Positions 1 to 8,156 of a stretch of DNA of 44,794 nucleotides are shown one piece after another. The position numbers and the translations under genes were made by a program. The notes under the pieces were generated by a model. That model saw only the letters and a program-made list of their open reading frames with translations, had not been told where the DNA came from and did no database searches. This DNA is from Betaproteobacteria bacterium SG8_41 (GTDB taxonomy: Bacteria > Pseudomonadota > Gammaproteobacteria > Burkholderiales > SG8-41), in assembly GCA_001303585.1 (NCBI GenBank), contig LJTT01000040.1, forward strand, positions 1 to 44,794, read 5' to 3'. The stretch's first letter is position 1; every line of letters begins with the position of its first letter.

Positions 1-834
1 GGCTGGCGGCGCCAGTTTCCAGGAGGCTACGCCGAAGCCGACGTAGAGCTCGGGGATCGCCTTGTAGTTGATCAGCTCGAAACCGCTGCCTCCCGCGGCG
101 CCATGCGCCGCGATCCAGTTGCGGATTTCGGATGCGCCGTTGCCGACCGTCGGCAGGCGCTTCGTCAGAAACTCGATCAGAGGCCGCTTGTCGCCGGATT
201 CGAATAGGCCCAGGCAGTCGCGGTCGAATTCCTCCTCGACCATGCCCATCGTCGGTTCGCCAATCGAGTGGCTCAGGCCGCCGGTCCCCATTACGGCAAC
301 GCGCAGGTCTTCCGGATAGCTGGCGATCGCCTCGGCCAGCATTTCGCCCAAGGCATAGCAGCGTTTCACAGTGGGAAATGGCGGCTCGATGTCGTTCAAG
401 ATGATCGGCACCAAGGCCGGAAGCGGCTCGATTCCGGCTTTCCACAGCGGGATGCAAAAGCCGTGGTCGAGAATGAGGCGGTGCGATACCGAGGGGTCGA
501 AATCGCGCGCGAGCGCAGTATTCAGAATGTGCTCTGCGAGCCGCGGATGGCCCGGGATCTCCCGGTGCGGAAACTCCTTGAGCCAGGGCTCGTTGGGACC
601 TTCATTGACCTCGCCCACGCCTACGCAGATCGAAGGCAGGTTGTTGATGAAAAAATTGGTCCAGTGATCGGGCGAGATGACGATCATTACATCCGGCCGT
701 GCAGCATTGACGCGGCGTCCGAGCTCCGAGAACGCGGCTGTGACGCTTTGCTGGTCGGCGGGCCTTACTTCCTTCCAGTTTCGAACGATGAGCGGCCCGT
801 GGCTTGCCGCGTAGACGCCGACGAGTTTAGCCAT
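1..834 (-). CDS. LigB-type extradiol dioxygenase catalytic subunit, 3' end cut by window edge
   Basis: The frame reads from the ATG at 834 down to base 1 without a stop, giving 278 residues, which is close to full length for LigB-family enzymes. The family cleaves catechol-type rings (protocatechuate, gallate or relatives) next to a hydroxyl using Fe(II). Visible family residues are His12 (AASHGP), His57 (SPDHW), His189 (GGLSHSIG) and Glu236 (SEIRNW), which match the iron-binding and catalytic positions of LigB. The start overlaps the end of the LigA-like gene by 8 bases, so the two subunits are probably translationally coupled. Exact substrate cannot be read from the sequence. The carboxymuconolactone decarboxylase-like gene at 5354 and the amidase at 1714 fit an aromatic-catabolic setting, but no complete pathway is visible. 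Confidence 0.85.
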   Translation of the reverse strand, partial: MAKLVGVYAASHGPLIVRNWKEVRPADQQSVTAAFSELGRRVNAARPDVMIVISPDHWTNFFINNLPSICVGVGEVNEGPNEPWLKEFPHREIPGHPRLAEHILNTALARDFDPSVSHRLILDHGFCIPLWKAGIEPLPALVPIILNDIEPPFPTVKRCYALGEMLAEAIASYPEDLRVAVMGTGGLSHSIGEPTMGMVEEEFDRDCLGLFESGDKRPLIEFLTKRLPTVGNGASEIRNWIAAHGAAGGSGFELINYKAIPELYVGFGVASWKLAPPA

Positions 835-1099
835 GGACGGCTTCCTTCTGCTTGCCGGCGCTCCGGATTCGGCGCAGAAACTCCTCTTCGGACATGCCCG
901 CGACAAAAAAATAAAAACGCAGCTGATACGGATTGATCAGCCGCGAGAGATAGGCTACGTCGTCGGCCTCGATTGCGGCGCGCACCTCCGGCTTGAGCGG
1001 ATAGCGGTCGAGCACCTTCTTCCGATCGGCCCGATACTCGTCTGCATTGGCCGGAGTCTGAAGGTCAAAGAAGAGCTTGCTTGCCCAATAATCCCGCAT
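827..1099 (-). CDS. LigA-type small subunit of extradiol dioxygenase
   Basis: This 90-residue helical protein matches the LigA (alpha) subunit of LigAB dioxygenases, which caps the active site of the LigB subunit and helps bind substrate. It begins MRDYWASKLFFDL and has the typical RFYFFVAGMSEEEFL stretch near its end. I chose the ATG at 1099 over a TTG five codons upstream because a good ribosome site (AAAGGAAAACC) sits just before the ATG. Its stop lies inside the start of the LigB-like gene (8-base overlap), the arrangement expected for a heteromeric enzyme made in equal amounts. The upstream region to 1279 is shared with the divergent DoxX gene and carries a GGTCACC heptad repeat. Confidence 0.8.
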   Translation of the reverse strand: MRDYWASKLFFDLQTPANADEYRADRKKVLDRYPLKPEVRAAIEADDVAYLSRLINPYQLRFYFFVAGMSEEEFLRRIRSAGKQKEAVHG

Positions 1100-1231
1100 C
1101 GGTTTTCCTTTCAAACGGCGTACCTGCCGCTCGATGTCGACGTATTACCCGCGGCTCATTTTATCCATTACCATTCGGACCGTTCAACAAAATTGATATT
1201 GCTGCGCTGTTCGAGCGGTTTTGTAAACACA

Positions 1232-1260
1232 GGTCACCGGTCACTGGTCACGGTTCACGG
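1232..1260. repeat. Heptad repeat, GGTCACC type, four units
   Basis: The units read GGTCACC, GGTCACT, GGTCACG, GTTCACG with an exact 7-base period. On the minus strand each unit contains TGA. The array sits between the divergent LigA-like and DoxX genes, about 20 bases before the DoxX start, so here it is not at a gene end. Confidence 0.8.
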
Positions 1261-1279
1261 ATCCTAGAGGAGGTAAGAG

Positions 1280-1663
1280 ATGTACGGAGACGCTCCATGG
1301 CTCGATACGGCCGGACGGGTGCTTATCGTGTTTTTCTTTCTTGCGGCGGGCTCGCGTAACCTCGCTCCCGCCAAAGTGCGCGAGCACGTTGCGCGCATCT
1401 CGGCGCTTGGCATACCGCTACCGGCCGCGGTATTCTGGTTCGGCATGGCGCTGCAGTTCGCCGGTTGCGCACTGGTGCTCATCGGCTGGCATGCCGAAAT
1501 CGGCGTGTGGTGCCTGATCGCGTTCACCGTGGTGGCCAACGCGATGTTCCATCGCTTCTGGCGCGCGACCGATATCGCGCAGCGCAACACCCTGCGGCTC
1601 CTGCTTCTGAACGGCATCGCGATAGTGGGCGGACTGCTGCTTCTCCTGCAGAACGTTCGCTGA
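1280..1663 (+). CDS. DoxX-family membrane protein
   Basis: This is a 127-residue protein with about four hydrophobic segments: residues around 8-25, 52-70, 72-90 and 108-125. It has the DoxX pattern, with an N-terminal GRVLIVFFFLAAGSRNL segment and a central pair of helices. DoxX proteins are small inner-membrane proteins of the DoxX/SURF4 superfamily, linked in some bacteria to thiol and redox balance; the biochemical role here is unknown. The start has a strong ribosome site, GGAGGTAAGAG just before ATG. A second DoxX-family gene lies at 42940 with little detailed similarity. Confidence 0.75.
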   Translation: MYGDAPWLDTAGRVLIVFFFLAAGSRNLAPAKVREHVARISALGIPLPAAVFWFGMALQFAGCALVLIGWHAEIGVWCLIAFTVVANAMFHRFWRATDIAQRNTLRLLLLNGIAIVGGLLLLLQNVR

Positions 1664-1713
1664 AACCCGGATAGCTTGGGGCACAAGGCCGATTGCTTTA
1701 TCCTCAGCGCGTG

Positions 1714-2736
1714 ATGGCGAACAAGCGGACCCCTGACGCGACACTGCCCTCAAGCTCGAAGACCGTGAGCTGGGGCTGGATTTCCGCGGACCGCGCGCCA
1801 GTGCTGCGCGTGCGCTCGGGGCAAACGGTGAGGATCGACACGGTGTCGCACCAGGGGCTCAACACGCGGCTCGACCCCGTCGCTTTCTTCGGTCAGGCCG
1901 GCATTACCCCGGACGCCGTGCTCCGGGACGCGCGCGACGTCTATCTCGGCGTCAAGCGTGCAGAAGGCGCCGGCCCGCATATCTTGACCGGGCCGATCTA
2001 CGTCGAGGGCGCCGAGCCCGGTGACCTGCTGGAAGCGCGCATGCTCGATGTCGAGATTCGCGTGCCCTACGGCGTGAATGCCACCGGCCCGGGCTCGGGG
2101 GCGGCGCCGGATTTGCTCCATGAACCGGCGCAGAAAATCATCAGGCTGGAACTATCGCGCGGCGTGGCGCTCTTTGCGCCGGAGATCGACGTGCCGCTCG
2201 CGCCGTTCATGGGGATTGTTGCCGTCGCGCCGCCGCCGGAGAGCTCGCCGGCGAGCACCAAGCCGCCAGGCGCGTTCGGTGGCAACCTTGATTTCAAACA
2301 TCTCACGGCGGGGGCAACGCTCTACCTGCCCGTGTTCAATGCCGGCGCCCTGTTTTACATCGGCGACGGCCACGCGTGCCAGGGTGACGGCGAAGTGGAC
2401 GGGACCGCGATCGAAATCTCGCTTACGCCGACCGTTCAGTTGATCGTGCACAAAGGTGCGGGCAGGGGCGTTGCTGTCCCGCGTGCGGAGGACGCGGCCC
2501 ACTATTACCCGATGGGGCTGGGGTCGGATCTCGATGAGGCGCTCGCGCAGGCCGTGAAAGAGACGACGGCGTTCCTGAAGCGGCACGCATGCCTCTCGAC
2601 GGCGGAGGCCTATGCGCTATGCAGTCTCGCGGTCGACTTCCGGATTGGCGAGGCCGTGAACAACGTGCGCATGGTCTACGGCGTGGTGCCGAAGCATCTG
2701 TTCCGCAGTAATCCTTCGTACTGGGCGGACGCCTAG
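1714..2736 (+). CDS. Acetamidase/formamidase family amidohydrolase
   Basis: The 340-residue product matches the FmdA/AmdA family, cytoplasmic enzymes that release ammonia from formamide, acetamide or similar short amides. Family signatures include an early SWGW-type stretch, the metal-site region GPIYVEGAEPGDLLEARM (about residues 95-115), a conserved GGNLDFKHL around 195 and GDGHACQGDGEVDGTAIE around 217-235. I prefer the ATG at 1714; a TTG at 1693 and a GTG at 1711 are in frame, and none has a clear ribosome site. It lies downstream of the DoxX gene on the same strand and convergent to a Bug-type binding protein at 2811, which might deliver a substrate, though that link is only positional. 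Confidence 0.85.
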   Translation: MANKRTPDATLPSSSKTVSWGWISADRAPVLRVRSGQTVRIDTVSHQGLNTRLDPVAFFGQAGITPDAVLRDARDVYLGVKRAEGAGPHILTGPIYVEGAEPGDLLEARMLDVEIRVPYGVNATGPGSGAAPDLLHEPAQKIIRLELSRGVALFAPEIDVPLAPFMGIVAVAPPPESSPASTKPPGAFGGNLDFKHLTAGATLYLPVFNAGALFYIGDGHACQGDGEVDGTAIEISLTPTVQLIVHKGAGRGVAVPRAEDAAHYYPMGLGSDLDEALAQAVKETTAFLKRHACLSTAEAYALCSLAVDFRIGEAVNNVRMVYGVVPKHLFRSNPSYWADA

Positions 2737-2810
2737 ATAGCGCTCCAGAATCCGGGGGCTTTCGCTGGCGACGCAGAGAGACACCGGCGTCACGCGATGC
2801 GCGGGCGGCT

Positions 2811-3770
2811 TTATCGCGGCTTGATCCCCGCCCGCTTCGCGACGTTCTGCCATTTCGCGATCTCCGCGCGTAGCGTACGCGCGAACTCTTCCGGGCTGCT
2901 GCCGATAGGCGCTCCACCGAGCCTCGACAACACCGATTTCACTTCGGCAGAACCCAGGGCGTCCACGATTGCAGCGTGGACGGTATTGATGACGCTGCGC
3001 GGTGTGCCGGCGGGCGCCAGCATTGCGCTCCAGGATGCTGCCTCGTAGCCCTTAACGCCGGCCTCGCTGATCGTGGGAATGCCGGGCAGCGCGGGCGAAC
3101 GCTTCAACGTAGTGACCCCCAGCGCGCGCAGCTTGCCGGCCTTGACAAGCGGCACCACAGCGACGATTGGCAGCAGCGCCATGTCGACTTCACCACTGAC
3201 CACGGCTATAGCCGATGGGGCCGCGCCTTTGTACGGAATATGCCTGATCTTCAGGCCGGCCATCGTCTTGAAGAGTTCGAGCGAGAAGTGGGCGGATGTT
3301 CCCGCGCCAGCCGATGCGGCCGTGAGGAGATCCGGCTTGGCCTTGGCGAGCGCGACCAGTTCGCGCACGGACTTTGCCGGCATGACGGGATGTACCACCA
3401 GGAGATTCGGCGTTGCCACGAGCTGGCTGATCGGCGCGAGGTCTTTGAAGACGTCATAGCTGAGCTTTTTATAACTGCTCGGGCTGATCGACAGTGCTGT
3501 TGAGCCGCACAGGAGCGTATAGCCGTCCGGGGCCGCGCGGGATACCAATTCTGCCCCAATGTTACCCGAGGCACCGGGCCGGTTAACCACGACCACGGGC
3601 TGCCGCCACGCCTCGCTCATGCGTTTACCCAGCGTGCGGGCAACGATGTCGACCGATCCGCCGGCCGAAAATGGCACGATCACCGTAACCTGCTTGGTGG
3701 GGAAGTTCTGGGCGAAAGCACTGCCAGCGATACCCAGCAGCACGGCCAGGGCGAATCGGATGGCTCGCAT
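2811..3770 (-). CDS. Bug-family (TctC-like) periplasmic solute-binding protein
   Basis: The 319-residue product has a signal peptide (MRAIRFALAVLLGIAGSAFA, then QNFP) and the Bug fold hallmarks: VTVIVPFSAGGSVDIVAR, RPGASGNIGAE around residue 65, and PDGYTLL. Bug proteins bind carboxylates, amides or aromatic acids in the periplasm; many betaproteobacteria carry large numbers of them, often without a linked transporter, as here. The reading frame is open 27 codons further upstream, but the ATG at 3770 has a ribosome site (GAGGAG) at proper distance and begins a proper signal peptide. Ligand unknown. It is convergent with the amidase gene; 74 bases separate the two. Confidence 0.9.
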   Translation of the reverse strand: MRAIRFALAVLLGIAGSAFAQNFPTKQVTVIVPFSAGGSVDIVARTLGKRMSEAWRQPVVVVNRPGASGNIGAELVSRAAPDGYTLLCGSTALSISPSSYKKLSYDVFKDLAPISQLVATPNLLVVHPVMPAKSVRELVALAKAKPDLLTAASAGAGTSAHFSLELFKTMAGLKIRHIPYKGAAPSAIAVVSGEVDMALLPIVAVVPLVKAGKLRALGVTTLKRSPALPGIPTISEAGVKGYEAASWSAMLAPAGTPRSVINTVHAAIVDALGSAEVKSVLSRLGGAPIGSSPEEFARTLRAEIAKWQNVAKRAGIKPR

Positions 3771-3924
3771 ACGGTGGATCTCCTCGAATTTATTCATTTC
3801 ATTCTTGAGCGTCGTGGCTGGACATGGCAGAGCGTGAGTCATCGGCATCATTAGACAGCCGCGCCGACTGATCTGTCAAAAATACATGATGTGCGGCGGA
3901 CCGGTGTCCGTGCGGTGCATCAGC

Positions 3925-3930
3925 TAGAAT
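3925..3930 (+). promoter_or_regulatory. Candidate -10 box TAGAAT for a leaderless yedK transcript
   Basis: TAGAAT ends seven bases before the yedK ATG at 3938, with no ribosome site between. If this is the -10 element, transcription would start at or within a base or so of the ATG. No good -35 hexamer is seen. The same arrangement occurs before pabB. Confidence 0.4.
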
Positions 3931-3937
3931 CGGCGCA

Positions 3938-4612
3938 ATGTGCGGACGTTATGCGATTTACGGTCCCGTATCGCGCGCGAATCGGGACGCGATCGAGTTC
4001 CTCGGGGCGGAAACAGCCTTCCATCCGACCTTCAACGCCGCGCCTACACAGAGCTTGCCTGTCTTCCGCGTGAGCGCCGAGCGCGGGCGGGAGCTGACGC
4101 TGTTGCGCTGGGGCCTGGTGCCGTCATGGACAAAGGACCCGGCCATCGGCGCCCGAATGATCAACGCGCGCTCTGAGACGGTCGCGGAGAAGCCCGCGTT
4201 CCGCGCGGCTTTCCGGCGCCGGCGCTGCCTCGTGCCGATGTCCGGTTTCTACGAGTGGCAGAAGGCCGGCGGGCGCAAGGTGCCCCATTTCGTGCGCCTG
4301 CTCGACACAGACGTCTTCGCGGCCGCAGGTCTCTACGAGATCTGGTCCGGAAAGGGCGGCGCGGAGCCGATCGAGAGCTACACGATTCTCACCACGGGCG
4401 CGAACGATCTGATGCGCGCAGTGCACGACCGGATGCCGGTCATCCTGCACGAGCGCGACTACGAGGCGTGGCTCGATCCGAAGAACGAGAAACTCGAGGC
4501 GTTGAGCGCGCTGCTCACATCCTTTCCGTCCGAGAAGATGTGCGCGTACGCCATTGGCACGCGCGTCAACAACACTCGCAACGACGGGCCGGAGCTGCTC
4601 GATCCGGCGTGA
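3938..4612 (+). CDS. yedK: SRAP-domain abasic-site processing protein (YedK/HMCES type)
   Basis: The 224-residue product starts Met-Cys-Gly-Arg-Tyr. After Met removal the new N-terminal Cys2 forms a thiazolidine crosslink with abasic sites in single-stranded DNA, protecting replication forks. Other family residues are present: Asn33 (FNAAP), the ARSE motif around residue 77, Glu106 in GFYEW and His163 in AVHDRMP. Length is normal for the bacterial family. There is no ribosome site before the ATG, but a TAGAAT box lies seven bases upstream, suggesting a leaderless message. It stands alone, convergent with the basic-tail gene at 4640. Confidence 0.93.
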   Translation: MCGRYAIYGPVSRANRDAIEFLGAETAFHPTFNAAPTQSLPVFRVSAERGRELTLLRWGLVPSWTKDPAIGARMINARSETVAEKPAFRAAFRRRRCLVPMSGFYEWQKAGGRKVPHFVRLLDTDVFAAAGLYEIWSGKGGAEPIESYTILTTGANDLMRAVHDRMPVILHERDYEAWLDPKNEKLEALSALLTSFPSEKMCAYAIGTRVNNTRNDGPELLDPA

Positions 4613-4639
4613 TGCCCCTGTCCGCCGTTGCGGAGCCCT

Positions 4640-5155
4640 CTAAAGCTTGTAGACGACGTCGTGCTCGCGCGCGTGGTCGATCACTTTGATGCCGAAATCG
4701 TCGGACGGACCCACTTCCATGACCGGCTGATGCTCGACCTGCAGCGAATCGACGCGCTGCCCGAAATCCGTCGTGTGGCCCTTGATGTGAATGCGATCGC
4801 CCACCCGCAGCGTGGCGCCTGTGTCGAGCCGGATCACCGCAACGGCGAGGTGGCTGAAGTAATGGGTCACGACGCCGATACGATCGCCGGGTACCGTCTC
4901 CGGCGGCGCTGCGGAGACGGGTCGTGCCGTCGGGCTGGGCCGGGGGCGTGCCGCACGCACCGGTTTCCGTGCAGGCGCGCGTCGAGCAGCCGTTTTCCTT
5001 CGGGCTGTTTTTCTGAAGGCTGCCTTCCTGGCGGCCTTCTTGCGCGGTTTGGCGGTCTTCCGCCGTTTCGCGGCCGGCTTGCGCGCCGGCGCCTTCCTGC
5101 GCTTCGCCCTGACCTTGGTTTTCCTTCTGGATTTTGCTTTCTTTCTCGCCGCCAT
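4640..5155 (-). CDS. Basic histone H1-like tail fused to an EF-Tu domain II-like module
   Basis: The 171-residue product has two parts. Residues 1 to about 75 are almost entirely Lys, Arg, Ala and Pro, with repeats such as RKTA and ARKP, like bacterial histone H1-like or AlgP-type DNA-binding tails. Residues from about 90 to the end form a small beta domain, GDRIGVVTHYFSHLAVAVI through GDRIHIKGHTTDF and DDFGIKVIDHAREHDVVYKL. This resembles the stand-alone translation-elongation-factor-like proteins of about 80 residues related to EF-Tu domain II. That domain usually occurs without a tail. A strong ribosome site, GGGAGGTC, precedes the ATG. The tail suggests nucleic-acid binding; the role of the module is unknown. 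The GC-rich low-complexity tail could also reflect slippage-driven expansion. Confidence 0.8.
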   Translation of the reverse strand: MAARKKAKSRRKTKVRAKRRKAPARKPAAKRRKTAKPRKKAARKAAFRKTARRKTAARRAPARKPVRAARPRPSPTARPVSAAPPETVPGDRIGVVTHYFSHLAVAVIRLDTGATLRVGDRIHIKGHTTDFGQRVDSLQVEHQPVMEVGPSDDFGIKVIDHAREHDVVYKL

Positions 5156-5353
5156 GTTGACCTCCCGCCGGTTGGCACACGTGATCGAAAAAGGCCTGCA
5201 AACTTTATGTTAGTCCACGCGTCGTCCGGCATCAAATCGGGGTGCAAAGCGGAGATGGACCCCATGACGCGAAGCGCCGAACTGACGCCTGGCGGCCGGG
5301 AGTTCGTGAGATCATCGCGGCTGGAAAAACCCTGCCTGAAAGGAGAAGGGACC

Positions 5354-5731
5354 ATGGATACACAGGAGCTTTTCGACCGCGGGGAGAAACTCCGCCGGCA
5401 AATGTTTGGGGACGAGGCGGTGGACAAGCGCACGAACGCGCTCGGCGAATTTGGGGCGCCGCTCGACCGGATGATCAACGCCAATGCCTACGGCGATGTC
5501 TGGAGCCGCAGTGCGCTGCCGCTCAAAATCAAGAGCCTTGTCGTGCTCGCGATGAATGCCGCGATCAACCGCCCCGCCGAATTCCGCGTCCACGTGCAGG
5601 GCGCGCTCGCCAACGGCTGCACGCGGGAAGAGATTCGCGAAGTGCTTCTGCTTCTCGCGATCTACTGCGGCTTCCCCACCGCAATCCAGGCGCACCATAT
5701 CGCCTATGAAGTGCTGAACGAGAAGAAATAG
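5354..5731 (+). CDS. Carboxymuconolactone decarboxylase (CMD) family protein
   Basis: The 125-residue product matches the small all-helical CMD family, with the VHVQGALANGCTREEIREVLL motif around residues 76-98 and AIYCGFPTAIQA around 102-113. PcaC-type members decarboxylate 4-carboxymuconolactone in the protocatechuate branch of the beta-ketoadipate pathway, and other members are AhpD-like. The MNAAINRPAEFRVHV region is typical of PcaC-like members. The ATG at 5354 has AGGAGAAGGG directly before it. The reading frame stays open upstream to 4628, but that stretch is antisense to the basic-tail gene and has no ribosome site. No other pca genes are in view, so the substrate is a guess. Confidence 0.8.
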   Translation: MDTQELFDRGEKLRRQMFGDEAVDKRTNALGEFGAPLDRMINANAYGDVWSRSALPLKIKSLVVLAMNAAINRPAEFRVHVQGALANGCTREEIREVLLLLAIYCGFPTAIQAHHIAYEVLNEKK

Positions 5732-6127
5732 TTGCATCGCCGAAAAGCTTGGCCGTGGAGGCCGCCAAGGGCGCAGAGGAAAAGAAAAGCCGCACCGCAG
5801 AGGTTGCTCAGGTCGCAAAGCAACGACAGAGCCGTACCGCAAAGTACGCCGCGGGACGCGGAAGACTACATATAAAAATTATTCCAAAAACGCAGAAATT
5901 CGATTTAGGCTGTCCCGGCTGTGGGTTTCGCTGCATCCCGCTATTGGCGATACCTTCGTGGCTTTAAGGTTTACACCGATAACTGCTCCTTTGCGTCCTC
6001 TGCGTTTTTCGCGCTGAAGCTGTGGATTTCCTCGGGGACCTCCGCGCCCTTGGCGGTTCAGCTTTACAACCGATTTGAATTGAATCACGACTCACGGATC
6101 GTGAATCACGGATGTTAGGATAGACGT
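5732..6127. repeat. Gene-free gap with inverted GCCAAGGGCGCAGAGG-type repeats
   Basis: No gene is supported in this 396-base gap. A left arm near 5758-5783 (GCCGCCAAGGGCGCAGAGG) is matched in inverse near 6037-6056 (CCTCCGCGCCCTTGGCGG), about 260 bases away. Inside are further GCAGAGG/CCTCTGCG words, and the middle near 5868-5900 is AT-rich (ACATATAAAAATTATTCC). At 6082-6113 lies an AATCACG/ACTCACG heptad pair followed by its inverse GTGAATCACG, just before the ABC transporter start. Confidence 0.6.
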
Positions 6128-7921
6128 ATGGCGATGGTTCCGGGTTTCGTGTCCCCGCCCAAGGGCGATCTCGTGCAGCTTCTGCGGCTCGGGCGCTTCG
6201 TCGCCCCGTACCGCTGGCGCGTTGCAGGGGCGCTCGTCGCGCTGCTCGTCGCCGCAAGCTCCGTGCTCGCGCTCGGTCAGGGGCTGCGCTACGTGATCGA
6301 CGCGGGGTTCGGCAGCGAGGATCCGCAGCTACTCAATGCGGCGCTTGCGGGTGTCGTCACGATCGCGGTCGTGCTTGCTACGGCGACCTGGGTTCGCTTC
6401 TATCTCATGATGAGCGTGGGCGAGCGCGTCATTGCCGACCTGCGCAAGGCGGTGTTTGCCCACGTGGTTTCCCTGTCGCCGGCCTTTTTCGACTCTGCGC
6501 GCACGGGCGAGATCGGCTCGCGTCTCACCAACGACACCGAGCAGATCCGCCAGGTGATCGGCTTCGGTTTTTCGATGTTTCTGCGCAATGGCCTGATGAT
6601 GCTGGGCGCGCTCGTGCTGCTGTTCGCGACCAGCGGAAAACTCGCGGCGCTGATCGTGCTAGGCATTCCCGCGACGCTGATTCCGATTGTGCTCATGGGG
6701 CGGCACGTTCGGCGGCTCTCCCGGGCCAATCAGGATCGAGTCGCCGATGTCTCCGCTCATGTCGATGAGTCACTGCACGAGATCCGCACGGTGCAGGCTT
6801 ACGTCCACGAGGAGCGCACACGCCAGTTCTTCGGGGAGGCAACGGATGCCGCGCTCGCCGCGGGCGTGCATCGCGTCCGCGTCAAGGCGTGGCTCATTTC
6901 GCTCGTCATGCTCATCGGGTTCTGCGCAATCGGCGTGATTCTCTGGATCGGCGGCCATGACGTGTTTGCCGGAAGAATCACGGCTGGCGAGCTTTCGGCA
7001 TTCGTGTTTTACGCTGCCATCGTCGCAAGCGGTGCCGGGACGGTGTCGGAGGTCTGGGGCGAGATTCAGCGCGCGGCGGGCGCGACCGAGCGGTTGATGG
7101 AGCTGCTCGACACGAAGCCCGAGCTGACGGCGGCCGATCCGCGAATCCAGCTTCCACCGCGGGTCGCGGGCGGGATTCGCTTCGACGGCGTGGTCTTCGC
7201 TTATCCCTCGCGTCCCGAGATCACTGCGCTGGGGCCGGTCTCGTTTTCCGTCGGCCCAGGGGAGCGGGTCGCGCTGGTTGGGCCATCGGGCGCTGGAAAA
7301 TCCACGCTGTTCGCGCTGATCCTGCGCTTCTACGACCCGCTCTCGGGCCGCATCCTCCTGGACGGTGCCGACATCCGCCACTGCGATCCTCACGATCTTC
7401 GCCGCGCGGTCGCGCTCGTGCCCCAGGATCCGGTCATATTCGCCACGAGCGTGACGGAGAACGTCCGCTTCGGGCGTCCCGGCGCAACAACGGCGGCGAT
7501 ACGCGAGGCGTGCGCCGCGGCCCACGCGCTTGAGTTCATCGAGCGGCTGCCGCAGGGCTTCGACACGGATCTGGGCGAGCGCGGCGTCAAGCTCTCGGGC
7601 GGACAGCGCCAGCGCATATCCATTGCGCGCGCCATTCTGGCTGACCGTCCGATTCTGCTGCTCGACGAAGCGACGAGCTCGCTCGATGCGGAAAGCGAGC
7701 GCCAGGTTGCCGCCGCGCTCGAACGGCTCGCGCGCGGTCGCACGACGCTGGTGATCGCGCATCGGCTGGCAACCGTTCGCCACGCGGATCGCATCATCGT
7801 CATGGACCGGGGCCGCATACACGCGGTTGGCACGCACGGCGAGCTGTTGCGCGCGAATGGGCTGTACGCACACCTCGCGCGACTGCAGTTCATTGACGAG
7901 CCCCTGACCAGTGACCTGTGA
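6128..7921 (+). CDS. MsbA/ABCB-type ABC exporter half-transporter
   Basis: The 597-residue half-transporter has an N-terminal six-helix membrane domain (about residues 20-310) and a C-terminal ATPase (about 345-590). Walker A is GPSGAGKS at 385-392, the signature LSGGQ at 489-493, Walker B ILLLDEA at 509-515, and the switch His is 545 (AHRLAT). It should work as a homodimer in the inner membrane exporting a lipid-like or drug substrate. It resembles the MsbA-like exporters widespread in Proteobacteria, but no lipid A genes are near. The ribosome site is weak (AGGA). Its last five residues (LTSDL) and the TGA stop are encoded by the GTGACC heptad repeat that follows, so the C-terminus may have been reshaped by the repeat. 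Confidence 0.9.
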   Translation: MAMVPGFVSPPKGDLVQLLRLGRFVAPYRWRVAGALVALLVAASSVLALGQGLRYVIDAGFGSEDPQLLNAALAGVVTIAVVLATATWVRFYLMMSVGERVIADLRKAVFAHVVSLSPAFFDSARTGEIGSRLTNDTEQIRQVIGFGFSMFLRNGLMMLGALVLLFATSGKLAALIVLGIPATLIPIVLMGRHVRRLSRANQDRVADVSAHVDESLHEIRTVQAYVHEERTRQFFGEATDAALAAGVHRVRVKAWLISLVMLIGFCAIGVILWIGGHDVFAGRITAGELSAFVFYAAIVASGAGTVSEVWGEIQRAAGATERLMELLDTKPELTAADPRIQLPPRVAGGIRFDGVVFAYPSRPEITALGPVSFSVGPGERVALVGPSGAGKSTLFALILRFYDPLSGRILLDGADIRHCDPHDLRRAVALVPQDPVIFATSVTENVRFGRPGATTAAIREACAAAHALEFIERLPQGFDTDLGERGVKLSGGQRQRISIARAILADRPILLLDEATSSLDAESERQVAAALERLARGRTTLVIAHRLATVRHADRIIVMDRGRIHAVGTHGELLRANGLYAHLARLQFIDEPLTSDL

Positions 7922-8046
7922 CGGGTGACGGAACACCATCTTGACCGCTTAGACGCGGAGCGAAGCAGGCTTCAATTTGAACCGCCAAGACGCCGAGACC
8001 GCAAGAAAAACCAATTCAATGTAGCCGCAGATAAACGCAGATAGAT
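7904..8046. repeat. Cluster of three repeat types after the ABC transporter
   Basis: At 7904-7931 are four heptads (CTGACCA, GTGACCT, GTGACGG, GTGACGG) whose TGA triplets are exactly 7 apart; the third is the stop codon of the ABC gene. At 7978-8006 follows ACCGCCAAGACGCCGAGACCGC. At 8025-8046 is the period-10 word GCAGATAAAC/GCAGATAGAT. The remainder of the gap to 8156 shows no gene. Confidence 0.75.
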
Positions 8047-8156
8047 CAATACGAAGTTAAAAAACGATCTGCCTTATGACTTGGGCTGGCCGGTCACGGG
8101 CCACCGAATTTGGAACCGCGGATAGAGGCGGATGCTGATAGGACAGGAGGAGCGAC

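Noticed and set aside
4628-5353. Open frame continuous with and upstream of the CMD-family gene
   Set aside because: It is antisense to the basic-tail gene, has no ribosome site and no family match; the CMD gene has its own strong ribosome site and ATG at 5354.
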